DNA from: Actinernus sp. WN-2022
Taxonomy: Eukaryota; Cnidaria; Anthozoa; Actiniaria; Actinernidae
Direction: 5' to 3'
Length of the DNA stretch: 64,000 nt
NCBI GenBank assembly: GCA_030867875.1
Contig: JAOWCC010001634.1
Location: 136,668,365-136,732,364 of the forward strand
The notes under the pieces are model-generated. The model worked only from the letters and a program-made list of their open reading frames with translations. It did not search any database and was not told where the DNA came from. Below are positions 21,228-36,200 of this stretch, piece after piece; the stretch's first letter is position 1; each line of letters opens with the position of its first letter. The translations under genes were made by a program, and so were the position numbers.

Positions 21228-24200
21228 ATGGTGGACCGACTTGGTAAGTTAATCTTGTATTTTTGATTTCTTTGCAAAGCTATTGCATCCCGAATGCCTC
21301 TTTCATGATATGCACAATCATATATGACTTCTATGCTTCAAGCTGTAGGCGATCAGATTGATTTCGTTCGTTATTTCAAGGCAAATTATATTCCGTAAAC
21401 ATTGTGGTGAAACTTTCGAATTTGGACTTCACGTCCGGTTGCAAATTTTGTTTCCGTATCGAAAGTTAACTCTTATCTAGTGGAGAGTACCGTCTATTGT
21501 CTTTGGTATTAAAAGACTTGGCTGATACATACCAGGTTAAATAATGTTCGTTAACGACTTGTTTAAGTTCTGTAGCGTGCATAAATGATATTGGGTCTTA
21601 GTAGTAATAGTCATTAACGAGTATGGATTTGATATGATCTCATTGTGAAGTTAATTACTGCTGACAATATTGTGTGAGAGTGGTTTGTGGCGGAAAGCCA
21701 GGAATATTATATAATTTTTTGACGATCAAAAAGTCAAGATTTAAAGTCCTATGGCTATGAGTGTAAATTAACTTAACTTAAATATAGAGGATGCATACAT
21801 TGTACATGTATGGTCGACTGAATACGTCTGGAGCCAGCTATTAATCAACGAGGGAGAGATGCAATTACTATTTATTTCTTCAAGACGGAAATTCTTTGTA
21901 GTTAATGAATAATAATTGTTGCATTACTCATAATGTCCTTTAAAAGTTAACATCTGCTCAGGTTGGTTATCATAGTTATTTGTGAAATACCATAAACACC
22001 TGTGTATAAGCTGCACCCGTAGATAAGCCGCACCCCAAGATTTAGAAAAAAAACTAAAAACTAAAAACTGGTTTTGAAAAATAAATAAAAAAATTAGAAA
22101 ATCTTTTGGCCGAGTTCATAAATGCTTGTACTTGATGCCAAACTTCTTCCAAAAAAAAGAATAATCTTTTGTTGGAGTTCATAAACGCTTGTACTTGAAG
22201 GAAAACTTCATCAGATTGTCATAAATACATAATCGCAACTTTAATTCGATCGAATATGGTTCAACTTGCCTTGTCATTTCTTGTGTATATTTTAATCTGC
22301 AGTCTTTTAATCACTCCAGAATTCTTCCGCTTTTATTCTCCCATTAACTAACAATAATTCCAAGGAACCGCTTTCCTTTAATCGCTAGAGCAAGAAAGGT
22401 TTTCTGGTGAAACTATATTTGCACGAGTAGGTCTGAGGGCCGCCATCTTGGATTTTCATTAACTAGTGCCAATCTCCCACGTGTAAAATTGCAAAGAATG
22501 CCTGGTTGTTTAGATGCCTGCTTTGACAAGCGCTGCGAATCAGCATGTTTTGGAAGGTATTTAAATAAGCTAAATCACGTTTAAATATTCATGAAATTCT
22601 AATATAATTTTATTAGGTCTAAGGTGGGTCTTAGAAGAGTTTTTGCTTTAATTCTTTCAAACTGCATGTTTTTTTTTCAATGATTATGCTTAAATTGGTA
22701 TATTGCATGATCGGATGTGATTTGAACCTGATTGTAATATATGCACTGTCGCATAATAAAAGCTTCATACAGGTTCATGATATGTAAATATATGTTAATG
22801 TTGGGTCTCCTTTCTAGGTGTTCCCGTAGATAAGCCGCACCCTTGATTTTGAATGAAAATTTTGGGTGAAAAGGTGCGGCTTATCTACGGGTGTTTACGG
22901 TACTCTGTTTGCTTTGAATTAAACATACAATGTAGGTCCTTGCTAATATTTTTTTGGTTAAAGCATGAACTTCAATACTATTAGTCAATTGCAAATCTGG
23001 CTGACCCCTCCCCAGACATATGTGGGGCATTTGAAATTTTGGAATGAGAATATTGCAAATGCCCCACCATGTGGACATAAAAAAAAATTATCAGTTATAT
23101 GCAAGTGTCCTACAGTGGGACTTTGGGACAAGGGCAAGAAGGGAGGAGGGGGGCGGGGGTGATAGGCAAGGGAAGGTACTGAATAATTATTAACAATTAT
23201 TAACATGTAATGCATAGTACAAATAAAGTTGTTGTTGTTGTTGTGGATATTTACTGAGCCACTTTGGCAAGGTAAATATCCACCACTATTCACTGACACT
23301 GAGGTGAATAAAATAATATTGTTTTAGTACATGTACATGTATATACACCACACAGGTTAATTATAACCAGCACCAAATAGTTATTTTATTTTCTGTCAAA
23401 TGGACAAAATCTAGTGCGAGGTGATTGCTGCTTTGCTCGGAGGTGAATATCAAAGGATATCTCATATTTGAGAAGCTAATCTGTGCATGTGAAAAGCACT
23501 ATTCACTGGTGTGATATGTACTAGCTAATACTATATAATTATGAGAAAGCCAGATATTTTTTAAATATTTCTCTTTATCTAAATTCTTGCATTACTGCTA
23601 TTCACAGTGAACTCTGAAGCCAACTTGAGGCGAATACGGGGTGTGGAGGGATGCTTTGGCAGCTCTGGTCAGGTATGAGCATGATTTCATGATAATTGTA
23701 GGTGAAAGATAATAATAATAATAATAATAATAACTTTATTACAGTGTCAATGTGTTTAGCTGTTCAGCTAATGGGGGACACTTTAACAAAAGATAGAGTA
23801 AAATAAGATAAAAAGTAAAATATATCCTACCTAGAGTTATGTACAATTTTAAAATCTACTATAACTATACTTAAATATATTATAAAATCTAAAAATTAAT
23901 ATGCAGAGCTAATTATATCATGAGCTGCATAATATGCAGCAGTAAGAATTGTTATCTATTAAGCTTGATATATCTAACTTTCGTATGTTATGTTTGAACG
24001 AATTTAGACTGGACACAGTCCTTTAAAGACTAGGCCTAAGCTTTGTCCATATAAATGGTCCTAAGTATCTAATTGAATGCTTTCCATAACCAACTGTTTC
24101 AAACCTAGGTATATTGAATTCACTGTTTCTGAGCGAGTAACGCGTACTTTTACTTTTGAACAAGCCCGAGACACTACTCGGTACAAGTCTGTATTTAACC

Positions 24201-27200
24201 TTGTACATCAGTGTAGCAATATCCTGTAAACGTCTATTATACAATGTGCTGTATTAGTATACATGTATGTTGTATGTATATGTTGTAGTTGAAATTGACC
24301 ATTCAGTTCAATTTGACCATGGGTCAATTAAAACAAACTAGTTCAATTTGGTCCAGTCAATTCAAACTAGGTCAACTTGACCTGGTCAAAACAAACTAGT
24401 TTAATTTGACTCAAACAAATTAGTGAGCACACATTGTTGACGGTTAGGGGTTTTTAAATGTAGGGGTAGGATTTGGATTACATGTAGTTCACATGATTAT
24501 TGATTGTTTGAAGCAAACTAAAGCAAAAAAATAATTTGGAGTTTCATGTCAGATTCCATATGGGTTACTACTTCATGTAAGTGTTGACTTGACCCAAGAG
24601 GATCTGGGTTCTGGTTTAAGTTACTTATACGGTAAATGTTGCTTCCAAATCAACAAGCGCTTGTGTGGCGCAGTGTGTTAAGTCAGTGGAAAACTGGGTG
24701 TGTCAAGGCAGAGCTGCTGAATTCAAATCCCTCTGAGTTCAGTACGTGGTATTACATCTGAATGAAAGGTAAGTGTAAGTATATGGGAGGGGAGAGAGAG
24801 GAGAGAGAGGATGGAAGGAGGGGAGGGGAGGGGAGGGTGATTTTTTTTAGAATCATTGATAGCGAAACCTGGGTCAATTTGACCTAGGTTGAATTGACCT
24901 GGGTCAATTTGACCTAGGTTGGTTTGACCGGGTCAAATTGAACTAGTTGAATATGACAGATGGTCAAATTGAACTAGTTTGTTTTGATTCATGGTCAAAT
25001 TGGTCAAATCTTAGGCTTTTATTTTTGTTCTTATTTTGAGTGCACACAAAGTAAACACAACCTTGGGTAAGGTTAGTTATTATCGGTATAACTGTAAAGG
25101 ACACAGAACAATAAGATTATAATAAGTACATTATCAGAAACAGAGTCCTTAAAATAGATGCTGGTTTGTCAGAAAATACTTAAAGTAAAAACTTTTTAAA
25201 ATTGTGTTTTAATATCATTTTTCACCACACATACAAACTTGTAGCCACTGGGTGTCCCAGGCAGAGTGTTGGTTGGTGAAGGAGTGCTGACGAAGTTATG
25301 CCGTAAAAAGCCAAAACCAAGACAGGTACATACATTGTACTTTACATGTCTTTATTTGCAATATATTAGCATTAATGGTCCTTTGTGCATTGCCATAACA
25401 TTGTTGTTAATTTTTCTTCTCTCCTGGCCTAATCAAATAGTCAGAGTATACATGCATGTAGCTATTTGTTTCTATATTTCTTTGATGCTGATGTATACAG
25501 ACCCTGATTCCAGAGGTTCCAGACAGTTAAGCTGCAAAGCGGTGCCATTGAGCTGCGAAGCATGTTATGTCAGTAATGTCATGTCAGTAATGTCATGTTA
25601 TGTCAGTAATTACACTATTGACCAATCACAGGAGTTATCACATGTGAGGAACCAATCAGGTTTCTTGTTTATTCGGGCACTTAAAAAAATAATCCAATCA
25701 TGTAGGAACAAGGGTCATTCTGACCCTAGTTTAAGGTTATTGGCATGGCATGATCAGTCAAGTCTGACCTGCACTTTAACCAGAGGTTTTCTCTCGCTGC
25801 TTTGCAGCTTGCTTGCACTGCTTTGTGGCTTAACCATCGCTTAAAAATTGAGAAAACCTCTGGAACCAGGATAATGTATAATATCCCAGGTTAAGAACTT
25901 TGACAAGGTCTAGCCTAAACATACACATCACATGAACATGAAATATCTTAATTGGTAAGATTCTCAACCTGGGAAGTCTGCTCTGTTATTTACTTTTTTT
26001 TAATTTAGCTTCTTTTGTTTCTGTTGCAGTTTTTCCTCTTCAATGACATTTTAGTATATGGAAATATTGTTATCAACAAGAAAAAGGTAGGTTGGGTTCT
26101 TGAATATAAAATAATACCTAAATCACGAAAACAGGTAATTAATCAATATACATGTACGTAACTATCCTGAACCAGCACCCAGTTTTCATGTTTCGACCCC
26201 AGGACTCCTCTGCAATGAGTTTTGCATGTGGTCTATGTACTTATATGACGTAATAATTATATAAAACAGTATTGTACTTTCTTTTGTGATAGTACAACAA
26301 GCAACATATTACACCACTGGAACAAATGAAATTGCTCACTCTTGATGATGATGGAAGTAAGTTTGTTGGAATTAAATTCCGTATTTTTAATCCTTGAAAT
26401 CACACAAGTTTATCCCTCCCAATTACCACCAATTTCAGTGTTATGTGCAGAGGCAGTGTTTCAAGTTTTTGAGAGAATTATTTGACACATTCATTCCTGT
26501 CCATGCAAATTTTTGCCACTTCTGGTTGGCATCGTATAGCATGTTGGCGAACTCTGTTGAGTACTCAAATGTGAAAAAGCATCTATAGATGGGCCATTCC
26601 ACCGTGACGGACATTACACCCAGAGAACATTTTTGAACTAAATAGACTTCTGTTCTATACACAACTTGCGTAATTTTACATTTTATGTTTAAATACAACT
26701 GCCTTAGAGCCTTCTCTCTAACTTGTTAAAATATATTTTACAGTAGCTATTCCTAGTTGCCTGTATTTTTAACTGAAAGGACCGTGACGGACATTACAGC
26801 TAAAACTACCATCGATTTGAATTTTGAATTTTAAAGTTAAATTCCTGTGAATTGTGAGAAGTTTTAAGCAAACAATTATTTTTTTGTATTTGACCATAAG
26901 CGAATGTTTCTTATTGAAGATTTAGATTTCTCACAAATTTATTCCATTTTTTAAAAAAGGTATATATTTAGCGTGACGGACATTACAAAAAACGTGACGG
27001 ACATTACACTCTGTGAATTGAACATTTATAAGTACAAATTTAAAATATTTTTAAACAATATTTTATCTTTATTTGTGGTCATTATGAACTATCACTTGTC
27101 AAGTAATAGTAAACACCACATAAAATCAAATGTCTTCAGTTTATTCTTCATTTTACCTGCATAAATTAGTAATGTTTCAAGTTGGTCAGCTGTTTTGCTT

Positions 27201-30200
27201 TCAAAGTATGCTCAGAGCATTCTGTAAAAGCATAAACCATGACTGACCAGTTTTTTTTTCTTTTCTGGCATTTCTCAGTGCTCTGTAAGTACATGCTTTA
27301 CACTGCAGTGTTCAGTTAGTTGATTAGTTAAATTTAAATGGCCAAAACAGATGCTGAAAGGCAAAGAATGTGTCGAGCAAAGCTAAAGCTTGACACAGAA
27401 AGGTACAAGTTATAAAGAAAAAGAAAGAGAGGAGACAATTTCAAAGGAAAAGCAAATTCAAAGCCTTGATCCATCTGAATGACTGACTGTGAAGTTTTCA
27501 CTTGCATGTATGCAAGGTGCCTTGTTGGCCACAGTCCAATGATAAGTCAAATCTGTATCTCTGCATACAGAAAGATCATGTTCCTATATTTACATCTTCG
27601 TATTCTGCACCCGTTGCCACCAAATGTCAAACAACCAGAGAAGTACTACGCTGTAGACTATAGAGAATTATTACACCGGTAGAGCACTCTGCAGTCAGGC
27701 TAGTGATTATAGCCATGCAGTTCAAGTTCCTGCACAGAGTTGGTGCAAACCATTTCGATTGGCCCAGACATGATGACATTGACAATGTCCACAACTTGTG
27801 TGTGTTCTATGGGCCAATTACTCTGCTGAACATTGGTCCTTTTGTTGTTCCAAAGCAAACTGAAATCGAGAAGTTGTTCAAAGAACTCAAAGAGCAAAGA
27901 AAAGTTTAGAATTCTATAAAGTTACATGCACTCCCAGTAATCTTTTAGTCACATACATGTAACATTATCTGAACATTTGTGACTTTTGAGGAGGATAATT
28001 GTTGATTTATTTGAGGTGATTTTCCACCTGTTACCATGGTAACCTTCCATTTTGTTGATATTACAAGTATATTGTCAAAACTTATCCTGACTAGCAACAT
28101 TTAAGTCTTTTATAACTAAGAATTATATTGGTCTGATTCTTAACTATCTACTTCTTTGATCTCTCTTTGGCCTAGCATTTGTGACGGACATTACGTGACA
28201 GACATTACGTGACGGACATTACATATCTTTTGACCTTTTTTGCTAAATAAAGAACTAAGTTGAACTAAAATAATAATGACTGAAATGATGCACCTAACAA
28301 ACTAAAAGAGCAGCAGAAGTAATATAACTAACAGAGTTGAATCTTATCTGAGATAGAAAAAAACCTCACCATTTTGTGACGGACATTACATAGTACCTGT
28401 AGAATTTTTTGTCCAGAATAAAATACAGAAGTAGTATTCAAAAGTTGGAATTATCAATTTCTAGTAAAAACTAGACTTGGTGGCTACCAACATATATGTG
28501 TAAGTGCACTGATTTAATTGTGGTCTCCTGGGTAGATTGTCATGAAGTTGTATGTCTTGATAAGTGTTTTTTCTCTATTTCTTGAACCCCAACATGGCAG
28601 ACCCCCCAGGGAGTGGGCGTGGCTCAAATGCAATGTTGCATACTTGTTATGAATACTTTTAGGGTTTCTCTTCTTAATGGTATAGAAATCACTCAAAAGA
28701 TATTGATTAAAAAAAATTCCAATTTTCACTTCTCATGTGGAATGGCCCAGATATGTATTGGTAAATTATTTGATTCAGTTACTGTACATGTACCTCAAAC
28801 CCACAATAAAGTGGCCTGTTGGTCAATTTCCAATGCATGTCAAATGATTGTGTTGAATGACTTAAACATCAAATGATTGCATGTCTATATGCACCTTAAA
28901 CATTGAAATCGGTAGTAATAAATCCATCTCCACTGCAAGCTTAATCTGTTCAAATACAAAACTGATAGACGGAACAAATTACTTCACTCAGAAACAATAA
29001 TTATTAATCATGAACTGGACAATAGAAGGACAAACAAAATTAAACAATTTTAGGAATGATGCTTAATTAACTAAGGTACCAGTAATTAAAATAATGTTGA
29101 GTCTGCACAGCTTTTAGGAGTCCTACATGTAGTTTGAGTTAATTTTTGAGTCAATTTGCAATTGGGGAGTTAATTTTTTTTATGAGAATTACATGTAGCC
29201 TGCAGTTTTAATAATAATTTATTCGCTGCAAATCTATTATGATATCCTTGGTCTTGGAGAGCTGATTTGTGAGACTATAAAGATCAGGGAAAAAGGCAAG
29301 AACATTAAATAATAGTCTATAATTTATCATCCTTAGGGCAAGAAGGAAATAAAAGTTGATACTCGCCCTTACCTCACTTCACTGGCTCATGGGTGTATCA
29401 AGCTAGCCCAAATTTAAATATTAAAATAATTAAATTAAATTTCAGGGAAAGGAAGTATATTTTTCCCATTGGGCAAGATGTCAAATTTGATCTACAACAA
29501 AAGTAATGTCTGATAGCCATGGTGGAGATGTGAACTTAATTGTGACATCACAGCCATGTAATGTTTTTTTATATATTTCACATGACATTATGTTTAAATA
29601 TCACTTTTATGCAGTGCATTAAAAATAAACAGTATTAATTTTTATGAAAAAATCAGCATGTTAACTTTTTTTCTTACTACAATATTACCGGTACAGCACA
29701 CAGCAGTCAAACATCTGCGCGGTGGGCGGCTGCGCAAATTTCCCGCGCAAAATTTACCTTAAAACATATTACAGTGAACTTCTACCCCAAAAAGTTAAAT
29801 ATGTGAAAGTTAAGCTTTTTATTTTCACAGTCGACGGGAAATTGAACAAACTTCAAACTGTGAGTTTACCAAATGTTTTCGTAATTTACCAAAAAAGTTC
29901 TCAAGGTTTGAAAACGGGTGTGTGAACAGTGACGGCTGCCGGCTCGCTTTGAATTTGTTTTGGAATATGTTGTTGCAAGACTTTTGACGCATGCGCAGAT
30001 GTTTGACTGCTGTGTGCCGGTACAGTGTTCATGGCCAACAGACCTTTATTACGCCACAGTCATATATATTCCATCTCAGGAGAATAAAAACCATAAGATT
30101 GTTTTTGCACTTCCAATGTACAATGTAGATGAGGCTGGAAGTGTAAAAGGTATTGTTTGTAGCCGAAATGGCTGCTGCTTGATAAAGGTTTATTGAACAG

Positions 30201-33200
30201 TGAACCAGAACAGTACAATATATAATGGTATTTAGAATTAAGTGGAAATTCATGTAATTTGGTCTGAAATCATAACGAGTGGAACATTACAAAATTACAC
30301 AACTGCAAAGTTCATTTAATACACTCATTTTGAAACCTTAACAAATGATAAACTATTGTGAATTTTTACAACAATAACAAACTAAAAAATCAAGCAGGCA
30401 GAGCTTTGAAGAAGAGGGACATTGGTCTATAAATTTGGTCTGTAATCCCTGCACGCTGCTTTCAACCAATCATATTGCAGCAATCCCCAGTCATGATTTC
30501 AAAATTGATATAATTAAGAATATGACAGCTAGCATATAGTAATAGTGCAATAATAAAATAAAATTTAAATGAAAGTATATCATATACATGTATCATATAT
30601 TTATGATGGCTATGACTTTTCTGCCATTTAGATTTGAAGAATGGATGGCAGATAATTAGCTCCAGGAAATCATTTGCAGTCTATGCAGCAACTGCTACTG
30701 AAAAGGCTGAGTGGATGGCACACATCAATAAATGCATCCAGGACTTGCTAGCTAAGAGTAAGTTCTTATTATTATTTTGTTTAATCTAATCCTACACCAC
30801 CTTCTGACTCAACTTAATGTGTCCTCAGAATCCCAGTCTAGTCAAGACTATCAACACTGTGAACTTTACATAAAATTATTAATTTCCATAAATAATATCA
30901 CTGTTCAGATCATTGGGGAAATATTGTTTTTAAGCAAATCACTATATCATTGAAGTACTGTAATCAGGGCCTCTGACAGAGTGCGAGGGTGCGATTTCGC
31001 ACTATTGGCTTAAAATCGCACCCAATCGCACTATTGTACTATTTTCGCACAATAATACAAAATTCGCTTTGAAAGTCCCTAAATTTGCGTAATTGTTCTT
31101 ATTACTTAATTGTACAGACACCATTTTCGATTTCAAGTGGATTTGTATGCTTTTGAGAACAATTTACCTTCGTAAACAACGAAACAAGGTCAGCTTTGTT
31201 CGTGGTCCGACTTCCGTATCAAAAACCAGCCAGGCATTCCATACGTAATATTGCGGGAAGCTGGGCACTAGTTTTCATTCTAACAAGACATGCTATTGGA
31301 TAGAAGTTTTCTTTGGGTTGACCAATCACAGGCATCGATATAAATCGGTATTTGATCGATGAAAAGTTGTCGGGAAATGTTCTACGGTGAACAAATCCAT
31401 CGGCTTCTTTAATATTTAAGCATTCGTTGTACAAATGGATAAATTTGTAGTCAAGGAGCCGAAAGTTTTTGCCGCTAACGGCCCTAAAAAAATCGCACAA
31501 TTTTCCGCACTATTGAGCTTTTTTTCCGCACTATTTGACAAATATTTCCGCACTAATTTCATTTTTTTTTCGCACTCTGTCAGAGGCCCTGTGTAATACA
31601 ATAGCATTTCAACTTTGAGGTCCACAAGTTTATCAGTAACTGTCAAGTTACCTTTTAAGGACCAAATTTCCTTAACTCATTTTTATCCGTAGTTTTTAAA
31701 TTTGTTGTAATTCACGAAATTCTCTATGAGTCGATTATTACAGTTTGTTTATCTTTAATTTATTTATATTTGAAGGGCTGTATGCAAAAACTGATCAAGT
31801 GACTATTTGAGTCGCTCGAGTTCGTTTTTACTTTTATGGTCGCATTTACGTTTTTTTCACGCAGAATGAAGTCGAATAACGTTTGTGTATGTGAAAATGG
31901 CGATCATGGTAAAAAAGATTTGAAAAAATATATATTCCGGGCAAAAGGAAGATGACGATTTGAGTTGCTCGATTTCGTTTTTACTTTTACGGACTCGTAT
32001 GACGTTTTTTCACGCAGAATGAAGTCGAATAAAGTTTGTGTATGTGAAAATGCTGATTATGGTAAAAAAAAAAAGATTAGAAAATATTTTTTTTCGGGCA
32101 TGACATGGATTAGACCTGAGACATGTTGGCTCCCCTTCGGACTTAACACGGGCCGAAAGGAATTAGGGGTACACAGCAAACATTTTGACAGGGAAACTCT
32201 ATACGGTTTCGTCTTAACAATCTTTTATAAGTCCCCAGGCAAAGCACAGACCAGGTCTGACACGACTATCTTTGGAAAGCTCGATCAGACCACGAAACTT
32301 ACCGAAATGGCCTTCTTAGCTCCAAAATATTCACAGTTTGCTTTGCCTGAAGATGCAACTCTATGTAAATCTCCAGCGATAACAAACCGCCTTTTAGTCA
32401 AACATTTCTTCGTTCAACCATGAGTTAATAAGCCGGTGACTTAAAGTGCATATAAGCCCTGGCCAGTTATACTTTTTTTTGACAGCTTAGACCTTAAAAG
32501 GTTTTTAGCGACTAAATTTCCGCGCACGTTAGGAGAATGGGACGAGAATAAAACGTGACGTCATCAACAGAACTCGTCCCTTCGTGGGTATAAAGGGTTG
32601 GCTTATTTGCAAAATAATTGAATAGATAACCGAGAAAGATGATAATATTGCGCTAAACGTTTTGGAGAGCTTTATTCTGCAAGCCTTTAATGCAATGGCG
32701 CATTGAACTTATTCTGCTGATGATGTCAAAACTAGACCCAGTGGCAATTTTTTTAAAGCACACTCGTGCGCTCGATTTTTGTCCACAGGCAACTCAAGAC
32801 ACATTTTTGGGCAACTTTGAACGGCCAATACACCATAACAAATCAATCAAATCAACTTTTTATTCCGGAATCCTTTCTCTATGGCCTCTAGTCTCTTCGT
32901 AAGAAATATAATTAGCCAGGGCTTGCATGTGTACTTGAATGATGTCCAACGACACTTTACACAAAGTCACTCTTTCCAACAAGAACCTCCAATCCACCGG
33001 TTTCAACCATCTCTCCAGCTTGGCAGCTAGTGGAAGTTTGTTCGAACGGTTAGCAATTTCCCACCCAATATACAACGAATGAGAGCGGGCATGACAATTT
33101 TGTTTTTCTAAACCTATCTCCCCCCCCCCCCCCACCTATTAGAATTATAGCAAAACAATAACTCGTTTTGCTGTAGAAATGACTCGATGGCTTGCTTAAT

Positions 33201-36200
33201 TTGTTTATTCTTTCATTTATTTGAGATTTCAAGTGATATCCTAACATTCTAGATTAGAAATTACAGGTTTTCTTAATCAAAAGGTGAAGTTTTCAAATCG
33301 TCACTTGATCACTTTTTGCACACAGCCCTTCATTTTATATCTTGCATTCATAATGTAGTTTTCTAGCATTGATATGTTCACCATTTTTGTAAATACAATG
33401 TAGATTTAGCTCTAAGGTAAGAGAGGACCACAAGTTTATTAGTGTTAGATGCACTATTAATTATGTGTTACCCTCCATAAATAGTCTTTATTATTATATA
33501 TTATTTATATTATTAGTTGTGGAAACCCTCATTTAATAAAGTTGTTATTATTATAACTTACTCAAGCTTTAATCCAGTAAATTTGGTGGACTAGATTTAG
33601 CTTTGAAGTAGAATAACATTGAAGGCTTCCAATGAAGAAAATCTTGTGGATATGTCAGGATTTGTAAGGGAGCCAGGGTGGCACAGTAGTTAAGCACTTC
33701 GCCTCTCACCTCTGTGGCCCAGGTTGATGCGGCACCATATGTCAGTTGAGTTTGTTGTCTTGATATACATGTATCGTCCTTGCTCTGAAGGTTTTTCTCC
33801 AGGGCTGCTGGTTTTCCTGCCTCCACAAAAACCAACACACTAAATTCCAATTCAATCTATGGATGAGCTGGCCCAATGGTTGTTTCGGGTCCGATTAGAA
33901 AGTGATATATTTTAATATTATTATATATTTATAATTATATCAGGCACATCAACACAAAAAAGAAGCCTTCATTTCTAATTAGGCTCCTTTTGAGATAATG
34001 TGCCTCAAATTGTGTAACCTAAACTTTAACACAGTGCTGTTACTCGAGGTTGTGATGAATTTCAAAGTGCTAAACAGCAAAACAACAGGCTATTAGAGTG
34101 ACGATTAGGCACTTATCTTGACAGGAAATACCCAAATGGTGTTTTTCTCTGACAAGGTGCAAAATGGCAATCTCAAATAAAGAAATAAGCCAGAAAAGTC
34201 ACAAACTGTCATTTGCTCTTTAAATAAAGCACTGAAAAGTGAGTTACAGGCACTCAAACCTAAAAAGCACACAATATTGGGAATATTAATAAACACAAAA
34301 GGAGCCTTTGTTTGTAAGGCTCCTTTTGAGGTTATTAGTTTTCATTCTGCAATCTCTTTTTTCCCATGTTGTATAAGTGGTTCCAGTTACAGAAGTCGCA
34401 CAGTAAGTGCTGCATGTGACTCCTCTTTTCTTTGTCAACAGCTGGCAAGAAGGCAGCTGATATACATGCGGCAGTGTGGGTGCCTGACAGTGAAGCCTCT
34501 ACCTGTATGAGCTGTATGAAGGCCAAGTTTACTGCACTCAACCGTAGGGTAGGTTACTAATCAATTAAAAAGATTGACATATACATGTACAAGTGAAACA
34601 GTGGCATAATAATAATTCTACATTAAATTTTATATAGCGCCTTAATCCTAAACGTCCAAAGGATTTACAAGAACTATGAAATCTTACGATCTAAGCAATA
34701 ACTAAACTAATAAAAACTTTCCTTAAATAAAATTAATATGCTTTTAACTTAGCTTTGAAGATTCCCACCAAGAGGCATAACTTAATAGTAAGTGGCAACA
34801 AATTCCACAGTTTTGGTGCAATAACAGAAAAAAGCCCTTTCTCCATAGCCAGAAGAGAGATTGACAGATGTCATCAATGAAAATGTCCCAGAATTCATCA
34901 TCCTCCCACCCCCCAATGAATGAAAATATCCCAGAATTCATCGTTTTGGCCCCCTATGAATGGAAATGTTCCAGAAGTCACATATTGATGTCATTAAGAA
35001 AAAGGTTTCGAAAGGCCTGGGTGCATTACGGCGTATTTGCGATTTAGTACCCAGGGATACTCTGCCTCAGATAATCAAAGTGTCACTGAATGATTGAGTG
35101 GTATATTGTTCCCCTGTGTGGGACATTTGCAGCAAGGTCTCTCATGATAGTCTTCAAAAACTTAAAACCGCATGGCAAGAATCATTACTCGATCTGGTTA
35201 CGAGACATGCTCTAGGGATCTGATTGATAGGCTAGCTAGGATGGTTAACGCTCGAGGAATGGCAGCGTAATCTAAAACTTGCAATTTAATGAGCAAAATA
35301 CTTAAAGGAAACGCCCTAGATTATCTAACTAAATTAATTGTTCATTAAAGTTAACAAAGTCCACTACTGTAAAACTTGAGGGAGCATATCGCACCTCATG
35401 GCACCAAATCCGAATACTGAATTCCTCAAGTGCAGCTTTGCATATAGTGGTGTACAATGTACAATGTAGTAACCTGGAACAAGTTAAATTCATGTAAATG
35501 AGTTTTAAGATTGTATATATTTATCGTAATTATTTTTAATTACACACATAGCTCTCGGGAAGAGCATGTAATATAAATTATGACAAGATTCTGTGTCTAA
35601 ATAAAGTTTGTCTATGTCAAATTTAACATTTCCTCCCTGCACTCTATTTTTTACATTTGTCATCAAAAAATTATGATTATGATATTGCATACACTGTAGT
35701 TCAATTTCACAAGTACATTGTACGTACATGTAGTTTACAACATTAGAACTCATCCATGTTGTATTGGCCTATACAACACTCACTTTGTTGACAGTACATT
35801 TACATGTAAATACTACATGCAAGCATCTCATAAATTGAGGAATGTACAGAACAATAATAATAATTATTATAACAATAATCAGTATTACTATTATTGTTAA
35901 AAAATAATAATATAATTACATGTAACTTAGAACAACACCAACATATATCCGGAGGCTAAACTTAGGTCTTTGATAGACAGGTTGGGTACAATTTTAGACC
36001 CCTACCCCCTCTTACCTATTCTTATCACAGGTTTTGCATCTTTGTTTCTTTTTATACACAAGGGAGGCTGAATTGTATAAATTATACATTTTGATGGCTG
36101 TGTGATGTAACCTTTCGAAATTAGACAAATCCAATTGTCGGTTTTCAGGTTCTTTAGATTGATTTTATTCAGAGTTCCCACCTTGGACAGTTCTACAAGT

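Noticed and set aside
24650..24740. Functional tRNA gene
   Set aside because: A- and B-box-like words are present but no closed acceptor stem or anticodon arm could be drawn; SINE head instead.
25266..25844. 192-codon open frame as an independent gene
   Set aside because: Only its first 20 codons are Phafin exon 3; the rest is intron and a MITE.
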